Assembly (NCBI GenBank): GCA_964364745.1
Contig: CAYINJ010000019.1
Span: 1 to 11,019 of the forward strand
DNA length: 11,019 bases
From: CAYINJ01 sp964364745
GTDB lineage: Bacteria > Patescibacteriota > Patescibacteriia > JACRDY01
Direction: 5' to 3'
Shown here: positions 1-5,872 of the stretch, in pieces
How the letters are laid out: every line of letters starts with the position of its first letter
Position numbering within the stretch: the first letter of the stretch is position 1
Made by a program: the position numbers and the translations under genes
The notes under the pieces: model-generated
The model's database searches: none
The model's input: only the letters and a program-made list of their open reading frames with translations
What the model was told of the DNA's origin: nothing

Positions 1-158
1 ATTTCATAATAGATTAATCGTGTACAGTGATACTTCTTAGTAAACCCTTTGAATAACCCCTGTTGGTGTTCAAACACTCGCCGGGGTAAATTATTAGTTA
101 TTCCGATGTAAATTGTTTGATTGATGCTGCTCATGATGTAAACAAAATATTGGCGCAT
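1..158 (-). CDS. GIY-YIG endonuclease-like protein, C-terminal part cut off by window edge
   Basis: The reverse strand reads MRQYFVYIMSSINQTIYIGI, then TNNLPRRVFEHQQG and GFTKKYHCTRLIYYE, and runs off the window with no stop. The opening YFVYIMSS...TIYIGITNNL is the two-strand GIY-YIG signature (here VYI...YIG), followed by the conserved RR..EH and the F-x-x-Y/H-x-L-Y strand of the UvrC/YhbQ-type nuclease fold. Proteins of this small family are usually about 80-100 aa, so 52 residues, roughly the first half, are seen. The family contains single-domain proteins with presumed nuclease activity and often unknown targets; such genes are common in Patescibacteria. The start is the ATG at 158. No SD is visible in front of it. 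The fold call is firm, the biological role is not. Confidence 0.85.
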   Translation of the reverse strand, partial: MRQYFVYIMSSINQTIYIGITNNLPRRVFEHQQGLFKGFTKKYHCTRLIYYE

Positions 159-204
159 ACTATCAATGTTTAGTGATAATGGCGCGGGGTCACGCACTAA
201 CGGC

Positions 205-266
205 TAGATCCCTCTCCGCCCAGGGCGGATCGGGATGACAAGCAGGGGCGAGGCCGCAATGACGAG
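205..266. repeat. Dispersed intergenic palindromic repeats (two adjoining copies)
   Basis: Positions 205-241 run from TAGATCC to GGGATGACAA, with a perfect inner hairpin TCCGCCC-A-GGGCGGA (215-229). Read in reverse, this is the TTGTCATCC...GGATCTA family seen again at 6403-6446 and 6498-6553. Directly after it, GAGGCCGCAATGACGAG (250-266) matches the CTCGCAATGACGAG end of the second family, seen at 6319-6361 and 10462-10538. The rest of the gap 159-300 shows no gene. Confidence 0.7.
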
Positions 267-293
267 TATATATCCGCCGTTATAAAATTAATC

Positions 294-332
294 TAAAATA
301 AAAAACCGCCCGCCCCCAGCTGGGGGCGGGCG
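294..332 (-). terminator. Rho-independent terminator of the first 310-aa gene
   Basis: Positions 307-332 form a perfect inverted repeat, CGCCCGCCCCC-AGCT-GGGGGCGGGCG. On the minus strand it is followed by GGTTTTTTATTTTA. It lies 28 bases beyond the stop codon of the minus-strand gene ending at 361. Confidence 0.85.
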
Positions 333-360
333 AACAGCGTGTCCGACCTAGGGCCGGCTT

Positions 361-1293
361 TTATTTTTCTTCAAGCCATCCCTTCACGAAATTGCCCGGA
401 TCCGGGAAATTCTCCGGCAGACCAATGGCGCGGATGGTGGCCTTGGTCCGGGCGACGCGGTCGGTGTCAGTAGACACCTCGAGGTGAACCGGGGCTAGCA
501 GCTGTTCCTTATTGGAGAACCGATCCACCACCATGCCCTTGTCGAGCGTGCGTTCGGACAGTTGCGCCGAAGCGTCGTGGCAATGGATATAGAGCAGCTC
601 CCTGTCTTCTGTCTTGATGACGATGATGTGCACCAGCTCACTCTGATCACCGAAGCACTTCGCTTCGTACCGATCTTCGTCGGTCCAGTCGGCCAGCTGC
701 CACTTTCCCGGCTCTTTCAACGTGGCCTGGGCGACCAGGTTCATCCATGTTCGCGGAAAGATGTTTCTGGCCACATCCACCTGTCCAGCGATCCGGAGAG
801 CATCACTAACTTGGTGATACTCATCAGTATCATCATCGCTGTGAGTTTCAAACCACATGGTGGCATGATTTTTTACCTCCCCGAGCGCAGCGGCCAGAAC
901 GGAGCGCTGCAGATCCCGCGGCAGGTGACGGATAGCGTCTTCAGCCAGTCGCCGCACACGAACCGTGATGATGTCGCTGCCCCACTGACGGATCAGCGGC
1001 AGGTATTTCACCAGGTGATAGATGGCCAACCGCTGACCAAACTGATAAAAATTATCATCAGCCATCAGCCATTTGGCCACTTGTTGGGAAGTGGTCGTTT
1101 CCCGGCCAGACCCCCACGACATCTGAAGCTTGTGGTCAATGTCCAGCAGTGATTGAGCGTTTTCTGGATGACCAGCCAGCTCATACCGAATATTCATTTC
1201 GGACAATCCATCGGCAGAACGCTTCACCACTAACTGGTGTTGGCCGCGTTCATCCATCGGGAATCTGATTTCGATGTCTTTTCTTGGCTCCAT
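361..1293 (-). CDS. Hypothetical 310-aa protein A (paralogue of the next gene upstream)
   Basis: I do not recognise a named family. The start is the ATG at 1293, because AGGAGG sits six bases before it; an in-frame ATG at 1323 has no such site. The 310-residue protein has no signal peptide or membrane segment and is charged, so it is probably cytosolic. Visible parts are a beta-rich N-terminus (about 1-60) with KRSADG at 24-29, a helical block (about 75-145) containing YLPLIRQW and LPRDLQRSVLAAALGE, and a mixed C-terminal part (about 195-310) with PGKW at 195-198 and NKEQ...HLEVS at 261-274. Residues 97-140 align without gaps to 106-149 of the equally long protein B next door (11 identities, many conservative changes), so the two are tandem paralogues. 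It has its own promoter and a strong terminator. Function unknown. Confidence 0.85.
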   Translation of the reverse strand: MEPRKDIEIRFPMDERGQHQLVVKRSADGLSEMNIRYELAGHPENAQSLLDIDHKLQMSWGSGRETTTSQQVAKWLMADDNFYQFGQRLAIYHLVKYLPLIRQWGSDIITVRVRRLAEDAIRHLPRDLQRSVLAAALGEVKNHATMWFETHSDDDTDEYHQVSDALRIAGQVDVARNIFPRTWMNLVAQATLKEPGKWQLADWTDEDRYEAKCFGDQSELVHIIVIKTEDRELLYIHCHDASAQLSERTLDKGMVVDRFSNKEQLLAPVHLEVSTDTDRVARTKATIRAIGLPENFPDPGNFVKGWLEEK

Positions 1294-1408
1294 GGGGTTC
1301 CTCCTGGTCCCGTGCTCAACCATGTGAGCGGCGGACCGGTGCGGGGTGAAAAGGACTGACAGCGGTGCCTTGCTTCACCAACTGAAGCGGCGCACATGTC
1401 TCGAATTT

Positions 1409-1437
1409 CTTGTACCATGGAGCTGGGCGGCTGTCAA
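1409..1437 (-). promoter_or_regulatory. Putative promoter of 310-aa gene A
   Basis: The minus strand has TTGACA (1432-1437), a 17-nt spacer, then TACAAG (1409-1414) preceded by TGG, a TGn extended -10. The -35 box overlaps the T-rich tail of the terminator of gene B, so transcription of A restarts directly where B ends. The inferred leader is roughly 110 nt. Confidence 0.55.
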
Positions 1438-1469
1438 AATAACAAGTGCCCCCGACCGAAGTCGGGGGC
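1436..1469 (-). terminator. Terminator of 310-aa gene B with a UUCG tetraloop
   Basis: On the minus strand GCCCCCGAC-TTCG-GTCGGGGGC (1469-1448) forms a nine-pair stem closed by C(UUCG)G, an exceptionally stable RNA tetraloop. It is followed by ACTTGTTATTTTG. It begins 28 bases after the stop codon at 1498. Confidence 0.8.
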
Positions 1470-1497
1470 GATGTGATTACTTTAGTGTGTGAGATCC

Positions 1498-2430
1498 TTA
1501 CGGCGCCAAGGTGGCCGTGATCCAAGCGTCGAGGGCCGGCAGAAACTTGTTCAGGATGGAGTGATCAGGCAGATGGCTGACCTCGTGATGCAGAAACTGC
1601 GCGGCTTCTTTCTGGTGATAAAAGCTGACGGGCAGCGTGTATCTTCCGCCCTGCATCAGAAAAACGACCACTCCGCCGACCCCGCAATCGGTCTCGCTGG
1701 CGGGTGCTTGGTAATATGCCACGCTGACATTGCCCGAACCGCGACCATCGTAGTCCAGCTCAAGCCGGGCTCCTTCGGGATTGTTCCACCACCAACTGAC
1801 GGTATCACCGCGCTTCGCCTTCGGCACATTGCAATGCCACTGACCAGGCCAGTGGTGGCTTTTCATGCTCACCAACAAAGCGGCCGGGTGAAGAAACATT
1901 GGCGGGATCTTCACACTGGCGATGATGTGTTGAGCAGCCAAGGGGATCTCGGCTTCATTAACTTCCGTCATTTGGTAAATACTAAGCTCGTGGGCAATGG
2001 CCGCCATGCAGCGCTTGCGAACGGCTAGTGGTAACAGCGGCCACAAGTTTTCTATCCGCCGCATGTTTTTTTGGGTGACCACTTCGTTGGCCCAGTTAAA
2101 CAGGTGGGGCAGACACAATCCCAGCCACCAAGCCGTTGTCAGGCGGCTGATCCATTCGCTATCCAGCGATAGGATGGCTTCGGCCACCTCGTCAGCTACA
2201 CCAAACCAAAGTTTCATGATCGGCTGAATGACTAGACCATGGTCGGCATCATATTCCATCAAGAGCTGTCCCACCTTCTCCGGCTCGGTCTTGGGTACGC
2301 GCAGCTCGGGGACGAAGAATAACTTGATGGCGCCATCAGGAAACCGCTTGATGATCATGTCGCCCGTGTTTTGGGCGTCCACTCGGATATGCTTCGAAAT
2401 CTGCCACTGTTTGTTCGCACCGGATCCCAT
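1498..2430 (-). CDS. Hypothetical 310-aa protein B (paralogue of protein A)
   Basis: No family recognised. GAGGAGG lies seven bases before the ATG at 2430, which fixes the start. Like its neighbour A it has exactly 310 residues and no signal peptide. Shared marks are KRFPDGAIKL at 28-37 (A: KRSADG), LLMEYDADHGLVI at 57-69, the helical block CLPHLFNWANEVVT...LPLAVRKRCMAAIAHEL at 106-149, PGQW at 195-198 (A: PGKW, same position), and QKEAAQFLHHEVS at 273-285 (A: NKEQLLAPVHLEVS). The Trp-rich stretch WWW (213-215) and the Gly-rich part 228-262 look like beta structure. The motif HEVSH at 282-286 looks like a zincin site, but A lacks the second His, so I do not read it as catalytic. Probably cytosolic; role unknown. 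Confidence 0.85.
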   Translation of the reverse strand: MGSGANKQWQISKHIRVDAQNTGDMIIKRFPDGAIKLFFVPELRVPKTEPEKVGQLLMEYDADHGLVIQPIMKLWFGVADEVAEAILSLDSEWISRLTTAWWLGLCLPHLFNWANEVVTQKNMRRIENLWPLLPLAVRKRCMAAIAHELSIYQMTEVNEAEIPLAAQHIIASVKIPPMFLHPAALLVSMKSHHWPGQWHCNVPKAKRGDTVSWWWNNPEGARLELDYDGRGSGNVSVAYYQAPASETDCGVGGVVVFLMQGGRYTLPVSFYHQKEAAQFLHHEVSHLPDHSILNKFLPALDAWITATLAP

Positions 2431-2505
2431 TGTCCTGCCTCCTCATGTCCTCATGGTCCATCACGGACTCGCGGGACGTTTGCGGGTGGCGGTTAGTGCT
2501 CAAGC

Positions 2506-2534
2506 GGCTCTTGGCCCACCACGGGCTCTTGGCC
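2506..2534. repeat. Direct repeat in the leader of gene B
   Basis: GGCTCTTGGCC occurs at 2506-2516 and 2524-2534, an 18-bp period. It lies between the putative gene B promoter and its start codon. It could be a binding site or a slippage duplication; nothing else in the sequence decides this. Confidence 0.5.
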
Positions 2535-2564
2535 AAAATTGTCAAAGGGCCTAACCGTACGGTG

Positions 2565-2593
2565 ACCTTAGGTGATTATTGAGAAAATGTCAA
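2565..2593 (-). promoter_or_regulatory. Putative promoter of 310-aa gene B
   Basis: The minus strand has TTGACA (2588-2593), a 17-nt spacer and TAAGGT (2565-2570). The -35 is perfect and the -10 is poor (3 of 6). The palindrome ACCGTACGGT (2554-2563) follows immediately. CGTACGGT with a nearby AGG also occurs at the promoter of the 186-aa gene, so it may be an operator shared within the cluster. The leader would be about 125 nt. Confidence 0.4.
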
Positions 2594-2611
2594 TAAATGC
2601 CCGCGGGACAG

Positions 2612-2648
2612 TGCCATGACAAATCACCCCCGACCGAGGTCGGGGGTG
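2612..2648 (-). terminator. Hairpin terminator after the 104-aa gene
   Basis: The inverted repeat CACCCCCGACC-GA-GGTCGGGGGTG (2625-2648) starts on the base after the stop codon at 2649. On the minus strand it is followed only by ATTTGTCATGG, a weak T tract. The stem core CCCCCGAC...GTCGGGGG is nearly the same as that after gene B. Confidence 0.65.
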
Positions 2649-2963
2649 TTAGGGTGGTGTGGTCTGGCACCAACGCTGGAAAGCGGCGCGGGCCAGGGAA
2701 AACTGGGCGAGAAACTGTTGAGCGACCAGGAGGGCCTGGACCGCCCGTTCAAACTCCGGCGTGACCACGGGTTGGTCGTGGCGTTGGATCATGTGCAGGG
2801 GCTTAAAAGTCCACAGCCCGACGGTCATGACCAGGCGAAAGCTTTGCTCGGGACGCTCTTTAACTCGAACAGCGATCTGGATTGAGCCAGCCAGCGTCGT
2901 TACCGTCACGTGCACCAACCAAGGACTGATCACGCCATCATAGGTCATAGTCGCAAATGACAT
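2649..2963 (-). CDS. Hypothetical 104-aa protein C
   Basis: Not recognised. AAGGAG seven bases upstream supports the ATG at 2963. The gene starts 39 bases after the stop of the 186-aa gene with no terminator between, so the two are probably co-transcribed. Residues 1-60 look beta-rich: HVTVTTLAGSIQIAVRV, then FRLVMTVGL. Residues 68-100 form an amphipathic, Ala/Gln-rich helix, and the end is Cys/Pro (WCQTTPP). No membrane segment or signal peptide is seen. The pattern G-(A/S)-I-x-(I/L)...LVM...GL...P-L (26-56) resembles 33-71 of protein B, a hint that this is a small fourth member of the same family, but the match is weak and by eye. Function unknown. Confidence 0.75.
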   Translation of the reverse strand: MSFATMTYDGVISPWLVHVTVTTLAGSIQIAVRVKERPEQSFRLVMTVGLWTFKPLHMIQRHDQPVVTPEFERAVQALLVAQQFLAQFSLARAAFQRWCQTTPP

Positions 2964-3002
2964 CGGACTACTCCTTTCGTAATCAGTGGTCGCTCCATCA
3001 CT

Positions 3003-3563
3003 CTAGGGAGCGATCTCCGGCGAGGGCGCTGGCGCTGGCGCTGACGACAGCGGCGATTGCCACGCGGTCATGAAACGGCTCAGCAGCTGACGACCATCTG
3101 CTTCCGTCGTTTCGGGGTGCACCATTTCTTGGCCCAACCAGCGCAGCAGCCCGGCGATCGCCCACTGCGGCAGGCGACAGTGATATTGGTTCACGATCAC
3201 CCGCCAGTTGTGTTCAAGACAGGCCCGATAGGCCGGCCGCAGCTGACTCCAGCCCTGCCGCGGATCGAACAGCCGGGCGTTGGCCGCGATCACGATCAGC
3301 AACGAACAGCGAGCGACCAGCTCTCTGCCACGACTGTGCCATACGTCCGGCCGATAGCTGATCAGCGACCCTTGCTCTGGATGCAGCGTCACCGTGGCCA
3401 GCGCATCATCCAGCGACGATCGCCTTGACATCAGGTAAAAATCAACCGCGCCCGACGGTTGGGCCACGGCCACGACTCGCTCTTCAGGCAGATACTCACT
3501 GCCCAACTGGGTGGCCGGTTCGTCCATGCCGGCCGACCGGCGAGAAGCACGACTCCTGCTCAT
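3003..3563 (-). CDS. Hypothetical 186-aa protein D, first gene of the leftward cluster
   Basis: Not recognised. The frame is open further upstream, but AGGAGG seven bases before the ATG at 3563 marks the true start, giving 186 residues. The N-terminus is basic (MSRSRASRRS). Residues 29-70 look like beta strands (RVVAVAQPSGAVDFYL...LATVTL...GSLI) and match the P-(S/D)-G-A-(V/I)-x-(F/L) block of protein B (31-38). The central part is helical, and LPQWAIAGLLRWLGQE (131-146) keeps the LP-x13-E spacing found in both 310-aa proteins. The last 15 residues are an Ala/Pro-rich tail (APAPAPSPEIAP). It may be a short relative of A and B that lacks the C-terminal third. No transmembrane helix or catalytic motif is seen. 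It is transcribed divergently from rpsP, with C just downstream. Confidence 0.78.
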   Translation of the reverse strand: MSRSRASRRSAGMDEPATQLGSEYLPEERVVAVAQPSGAVDFYLMSRRSSLDDALATVTLHPEQGSLISYRPDVWHSRGRELVARCSLLIVIAANARLFDPRQGWSQLRPAYRACLEHNWRVIVNQYHCRLPQWAIAGLLRWLGQEMVHPETTEADGRQLLSRFMTAWQSPLSSAPAPAPSPEIAP

Positions 3564-3599
3564 GAGGACTCCTCCTATTTCAATAGCGTGAATAACCTC

Positions 3600-3628
3600 A
3601 CCGTACGTGGTTTTGACTGAATCGTCAA
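3600..3628 (-). promoter_or_regulatory. Putative promoter of the 186-aa/104-aa gene pair
   Basis: The minus strand has TTGACG (3623-3628), a 17-nt spacer and TACGGT (3600-3605). It stands back to back with the rpsP promoter; only three bases separate the -35 boxes. TTGAC-TGAATC-GTCAA (3613-3628) is an inverted repeat covering this -35 box and could bind a protein affecting both directions. Confidence 0.4.
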
Positions 3629-3631
3629 TTC

Positions 3632-3660
3632 TTGACTTTTCCCGCTTGCCTTGGTATCGT
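3632..3660 (+). promoter_or_regulatory. Putative rpsP promoter
   Basis: TTGACT (3632-3637), a 17-nt spacer and TATCGT (3655-3660), preceded by TGG (extended -10). The inferred transcript starts near 3667, giving a leader of about 88 nt before the rpsP ATG. Confidence 0.6.
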
Positions 3661-3754
3661 ATGGCTACTGTTTTTGGGGCCGAAGTGGGGTTGCTGCACC
3701 ACTGGCCACAAATGTTGCTCACGGTACCATTATCTTTACTTCCCTTTATTTATT

Positions 3755-4225
3755 ATGTTGCGAATTCGCTTAAGCCGTTTTGGCACCAACAAACGCCCGA
3801 CTTACCGCCTGATCGTTTCCGAACGACAGAAGGATACGCACGGCGATGTTTTGGAATACGTGGGTTCATATAACCCGCGGACCAACCCGAAGCAAATCCA
3901 GTTGCAGACCGACCGGATCGAACACTGGCTGTCCAAAGGCGCCCAACCCAGCCCGACCGTCCATAACCTGCTAGTGGATCAAGGGATTATCAAGGCCAAG
4001 AAAGTCCATGCGTTCCGCGTACCGAAAAAACCAGTGGAAGCTCCGGCACCAGCCGCTACGCCAGTCGCAGCCGAAACTGCACCAGTTGAAACTCCGGCTG
4101 CTGAAGCCGTGGGCACACCAGAGGCAACCGTCAAACCAGCGGCTGAAGTTCCTGCCGCTGAAACAGCTACCGAAACCCCAGCCGCACCCGCCGAACCAGC
4201 CCCTGCCGCTCCGACCGTCGAATAA
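3755..4225 (+). CDS. rpsP: Small ribosomal subunit protein bS16 with Ala/Pro/Glu-rich tail
   Basis: S16 binds 16S rRNA early in 30S assembly. The start is the ATG at 3755, because MLRIRLSRFGTNKRPTYRLI is the classic S16 N-terminus; open frame further upstream covers the promoter and is not coding. The ribosomal domain spans residues 1-85, with GDVLEYVGSYNP at 30-41 and the region around HWLSKGAQPSPTVHNLL at 57-73. Residues 92-156 are a low-complexity tail of Ala, Pro, Glu, Val and Thr (repeats like VETPAAE), presumably disordered. S16 alone is usually 75-90 aa, so the tail nearly doubles it; such tails occur in other bacterial S16 proteins. No SD precedes the ATG. A terminator follows, so it is probably monocistronic here rather than in the usual rpsP-rimM-trmD operon. 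Confidence 0.97.
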   Translation: MLRIRLSRFGTNKRPTYRLIVSERQKDTHGDVLEYVGSYNPRTNPKQIQLQTDRIEHWLSKGAQPSPTVHNLLVDQGIIKAKKVHAFRVPKKPVEAPAPAATPVAAETAPVETPAAEAVGTPEATVKPAAEVPAAETATETPAAPAEPAPAAPTVE

Positions 4226-4245
4226 GCTAGAAATATTGATAATTT

Positions 4246-4287
4246 TACCCTAGCCCCGCTAAGCGGGGCTGGGGTATTGACTTTTTT
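4246..4287 (+). terminator. rpsP terminator overlapping the next promoter
   Basis: AGCCCCGC-TAA-GCGGGGCT (4252-4270), flanked by TACCC/GGGTA pairs with one bulge, makes a strong stem. A run of six T follows at 4282-4287, a few bases away. The -35 box of the next gene (4277-4282) lies between stem and T run. Confidence 0.75.
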
Positions 4288-4305
4288 GCGGTTAAGCTGT
4301 AGTAT
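4277..4305 (+). promoter_or_regulatory. Putative promoter of the 68-aa gene
   Basis: TTGACT (4277-4282), a 17-nt spacer and TAGTAT (4300-4305). The leader is about 47 nt. Confidence 0.55.
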
Positions 4306-4358
4306 CAAATGACTTGGTTTTTCTTGGGCGGATTGCCCATTAAATTGAGGGTATCATC

Positions 4359-4565
4359 ATGAAAAAGCGCAACGCGTCAAAACCGGCCAGCAGAAAGAAA
4401 AAAGAGGGCTTGTCCCCCCTCGCCAAACGGATCAAGTCCATCGCCCAAGGCAAGGGACTAGACGTCGCCGTCGCCGAAGAGCCCGACGGCACCATCAGGG
4501 TGATCTCCGCCAAGACCGGAGCGGGCGTCTCGGTCAAAGTCAAACCCTTTGGGGGGCCCAAGTAG
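4359..4565 (+). CDS. Hypothetical basic 68-aa protein
   Basis: Not recognised. GAGGG seven bases before the ATG, a good promoter upstream and a near-ideal terminator downstream support a real gene. Residues 1-32 are very rich in Lys and Arg (KKRNASKPASRKKKEG, then LAKRIKSIAQGKG), as expected of a nucleic-acid-binding tail. Residues 33-68 could form a small three-strand sheet (LDVAVAEEPDGTIRVIS, then GAGVSVKVKPFGG). No membrane segment or known motif is present. It lies between rpsP and the kinase-like gene, in its own transcription unit. A ribosome- or RNA-associated role would suit the charge and place, but that is only a guess. Confidence 0.8.
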   Translation: MKKRNASKPASRKKKEGLSPLAKRIKSIAQGKGLDVAVAEEPDGTIRVISAKTGAGVSVKVKPFGGPK

Positions 4566-4589
4566 TCGCCCCTCCCGCCACAGTTCTCA

Positions 4590-4628
4590 ACCCAGCTGCA
4601 GGGCCCTGCAGCTGGGTTTTCCGTTTTT
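4590..4628 (+). terminator. Terminator with a 28-bp perfect palindrome, shared end of convergent genes
   Basis: Positions 4590-4617 are a perfect palindrome, ACCCAGCTGCAGGG followed by its reverse complement, then TTTCCGTTTTT on the plus strand. It ends the 68-aa gene. The kinase-like gene arrives from the other side and has no other hairpin, so the structure may also stop that transcript, though no T run follows it on the minus strand. Confidence 0.85.
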
Positions 4629-5658
4629 AATTCTTTTCCTTTCCCGGCAGTAGGACTTGCAATTGTCGCACTACGGTATCATCACGCATGTATTTAACTC
4701 CCTCGCTTGGTCGGGCCATCTCGTCCGGGGTCAGGGAATCATCTTGGATTGCCCGACCAAAGTCCAAGACAAAGGCCTGGGGTGGCGTCGCCGCGTCGGC
4801 GCTGGGGTCACCGACCACCATGGCATTGCGGAGATGAAAATCACGCAAGAATAAATGTTGGCTATTCAGCAAATCAACCGTGTTCTTGAGTTGTTTCAAA
4901 ATGGTCGGATGTAATTCAAACCCGCAACGTTTGAGTTCTTTGATAATCATGACGATATTGGCGGTCTCGACTTTGCGTTGTTCATAGGCCCGCTCACCAA
5001 CATCACGTGATTTGCCGCCCGGAGTATAGAACGATAGCCGATCAGCGACTAGGTCTTGGAGTTTCTTAAAATCGGTCAGGGCGTCCTGGTCGTTTTCCGG
5101 TAAATCCACCCGAAAGGCCTGATCCCTAAACTTAGGGTGGCGGCGCACTAACTCGCGATATAAAACCGTGGCTAAGTCATGGCCGGGAATATAATCCATC
5201 AACAAAATTTCCATGTTGTCGTGGATATTAGTCAGCCCCTGTTGGTCGAGCCAATCTCGGGTTTTATCTGAAGTTACAGGTAAGTCCCGATCAAGCATCG
5301 GCGCGGGAATCTGCGCGTATTCTTTATCGGGATTGGCCGCCATCGCGACTCGCACCGCTTCCCAGGCGGTTTGCTGCAGCTGAAACTCATAATGTCCAGC
5401 GCCCGCGGCATAAATTTTCAAAGTTTTAATCACTTGATCATCCTTAATTTGCAACCCCCCTTGGGTTTGCTCGACATATTCTGTCACCGCTGGCGGGATT
5501 TCTTTCAAGTCCACTCGAAAGATGACGCCGTTGTTACCTTCGTTGATCCGCACGGACCGCTCCGACAGCAGTGATTCTAGTACGGTATCAAGTATTTGCT
5601 CTTGCTCGGTTCGCTGTTCTTTAGAGTGCGCGGACTGGGGTGGAAATTCGGCTGACAT
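4627..5658 (-). CDS. Protein-kinase-fold protein
   Basis: The key kinase residues are present in order (numbering from the ATG at 5658): Gly-rich loop EGNNGVIFRV (40-49), Lys in QVIKTLKIY (K78 or K81), a helix-C Glu candidate E100, hinge MEILLMDYIPGHDL (149-162), catalytic loop LRDFHLRN with D273 and N278, and metal-binding DFG at 299-301. The protein therefore looks active rather than a pseudokinase. Only about 40 residues follow DFG, and about 110 lie between hinge and catalytic loop, so the C-lobe is compact, more like RIO or aminoglycoside-phosphotransferase kinases than Hanks-type ones. Substrate unknown; no membrane segment, so cytosolic. The frame extends to an ATG at 5727, but that ATG forms part of the promoter's extended -10, and the added stretch is AT-rich, so I prefer 5658 (343 aa). 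No SD at either start. Confidence 0.85.
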   Translation of the reverse strand: MSAEFPPQSAHSKEQRTEQEQILDTVLESLLSERSVRINEGNNGVIFRVDLKEIPPAVTEYVEQTQGGLQIKDDQVIKTLKIYAAGAGHYEFQLQQTAWEAVRVAMAANPDKEYAQIPAPMLDRDLPVTSDKTRDWLDQQGLTNIHDNMEILLMDYIPGHDLATVLYRELVRRHPKFRDQAFRVDLPENDQDALTDFKKLQDLVADRLSFYTPGGKSRDVGERAYEQRKVETANIVMIIKELKRCGFELHPTILKQLKNTVDLLNSQHLFLRDFHLRNAMVVGDPSADAATPPQAFVLDFGRAIQDDSLTPDEMARPSEGVKYMRDDTVVRQLQVLLPGKEKN

Positions 5659-5717
5659 ATCTGATGATAAAAATTCTTTGATAAAATTAACTAGCCACTG
5701 GCCAATTGATCTCTTAC

Positions 5718-5746
5718 AATCTAGCATATATTAGCGAAAAAGTCAA
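5718..5746 (-). promoter_or_regulatory. Putative promoter of the kinase-like gene
   Basis: The minus strand has TTGACT (5741-5746), a 17-nt spacer and TAGATT (5718-5723), preceded by TGC (extended -10). Transcription would begin near 5711, about 52 nt before the chosen start codon. This excludes the ATG at 5727 as a start on this transcript. Confidence 0.55.
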
Positions 5747-5776
5747 TTGATTGACAAAATTGCTTAATTTAAGTAA

Positions 5777-5804
5777 TTGACAATTTTTATCGACCTGCTA
5801 TACT
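5777..5804 (+). promoter_or_regulatory. Promoter of khpA
   Basis: TTGACA (5777-5782), a 16-nt spacer and TATACT (5799-5804), preceded by TGC (extended -10). It is divergent from the kinase promoter; the AT-rich stretch 5741-5782 between them repeats the word CAATTGA/TCAATTG. Confidence 0.75.
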
Positions 5805-5872
5805 GGCTCCATGCTTTGGCCGAAACTGGCCAGACGCTACTTAACAAGTAACCGGAAACTCTCCAGACCGAT

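Noticed and set aside
562..1152. 196-codon plus-strand open frame
   Set aside because: It lies wholly opposite gene A, which has SD, terminator and a paralogue; no SD or promoter supports the antisense frame.
1573..1587. HEVSH (HExxH) zinc-protease motif in 310-aa protein B
   Set aside because: It lies near the C-terminus without further ligands or a zincin domain, and the paralogue has HLEVS without the second His.
1489..2028. 179-codon plus-strand open frame
   Set aside because: It is antisense to the conserved parts of gene B and has no start signal; a high-GC shadow frame.
3632..3754. Upstream extension of rpsP
   Set aside because: It begins in the -35 box of the promoter and the real S16 N-terminus starts at 3755.
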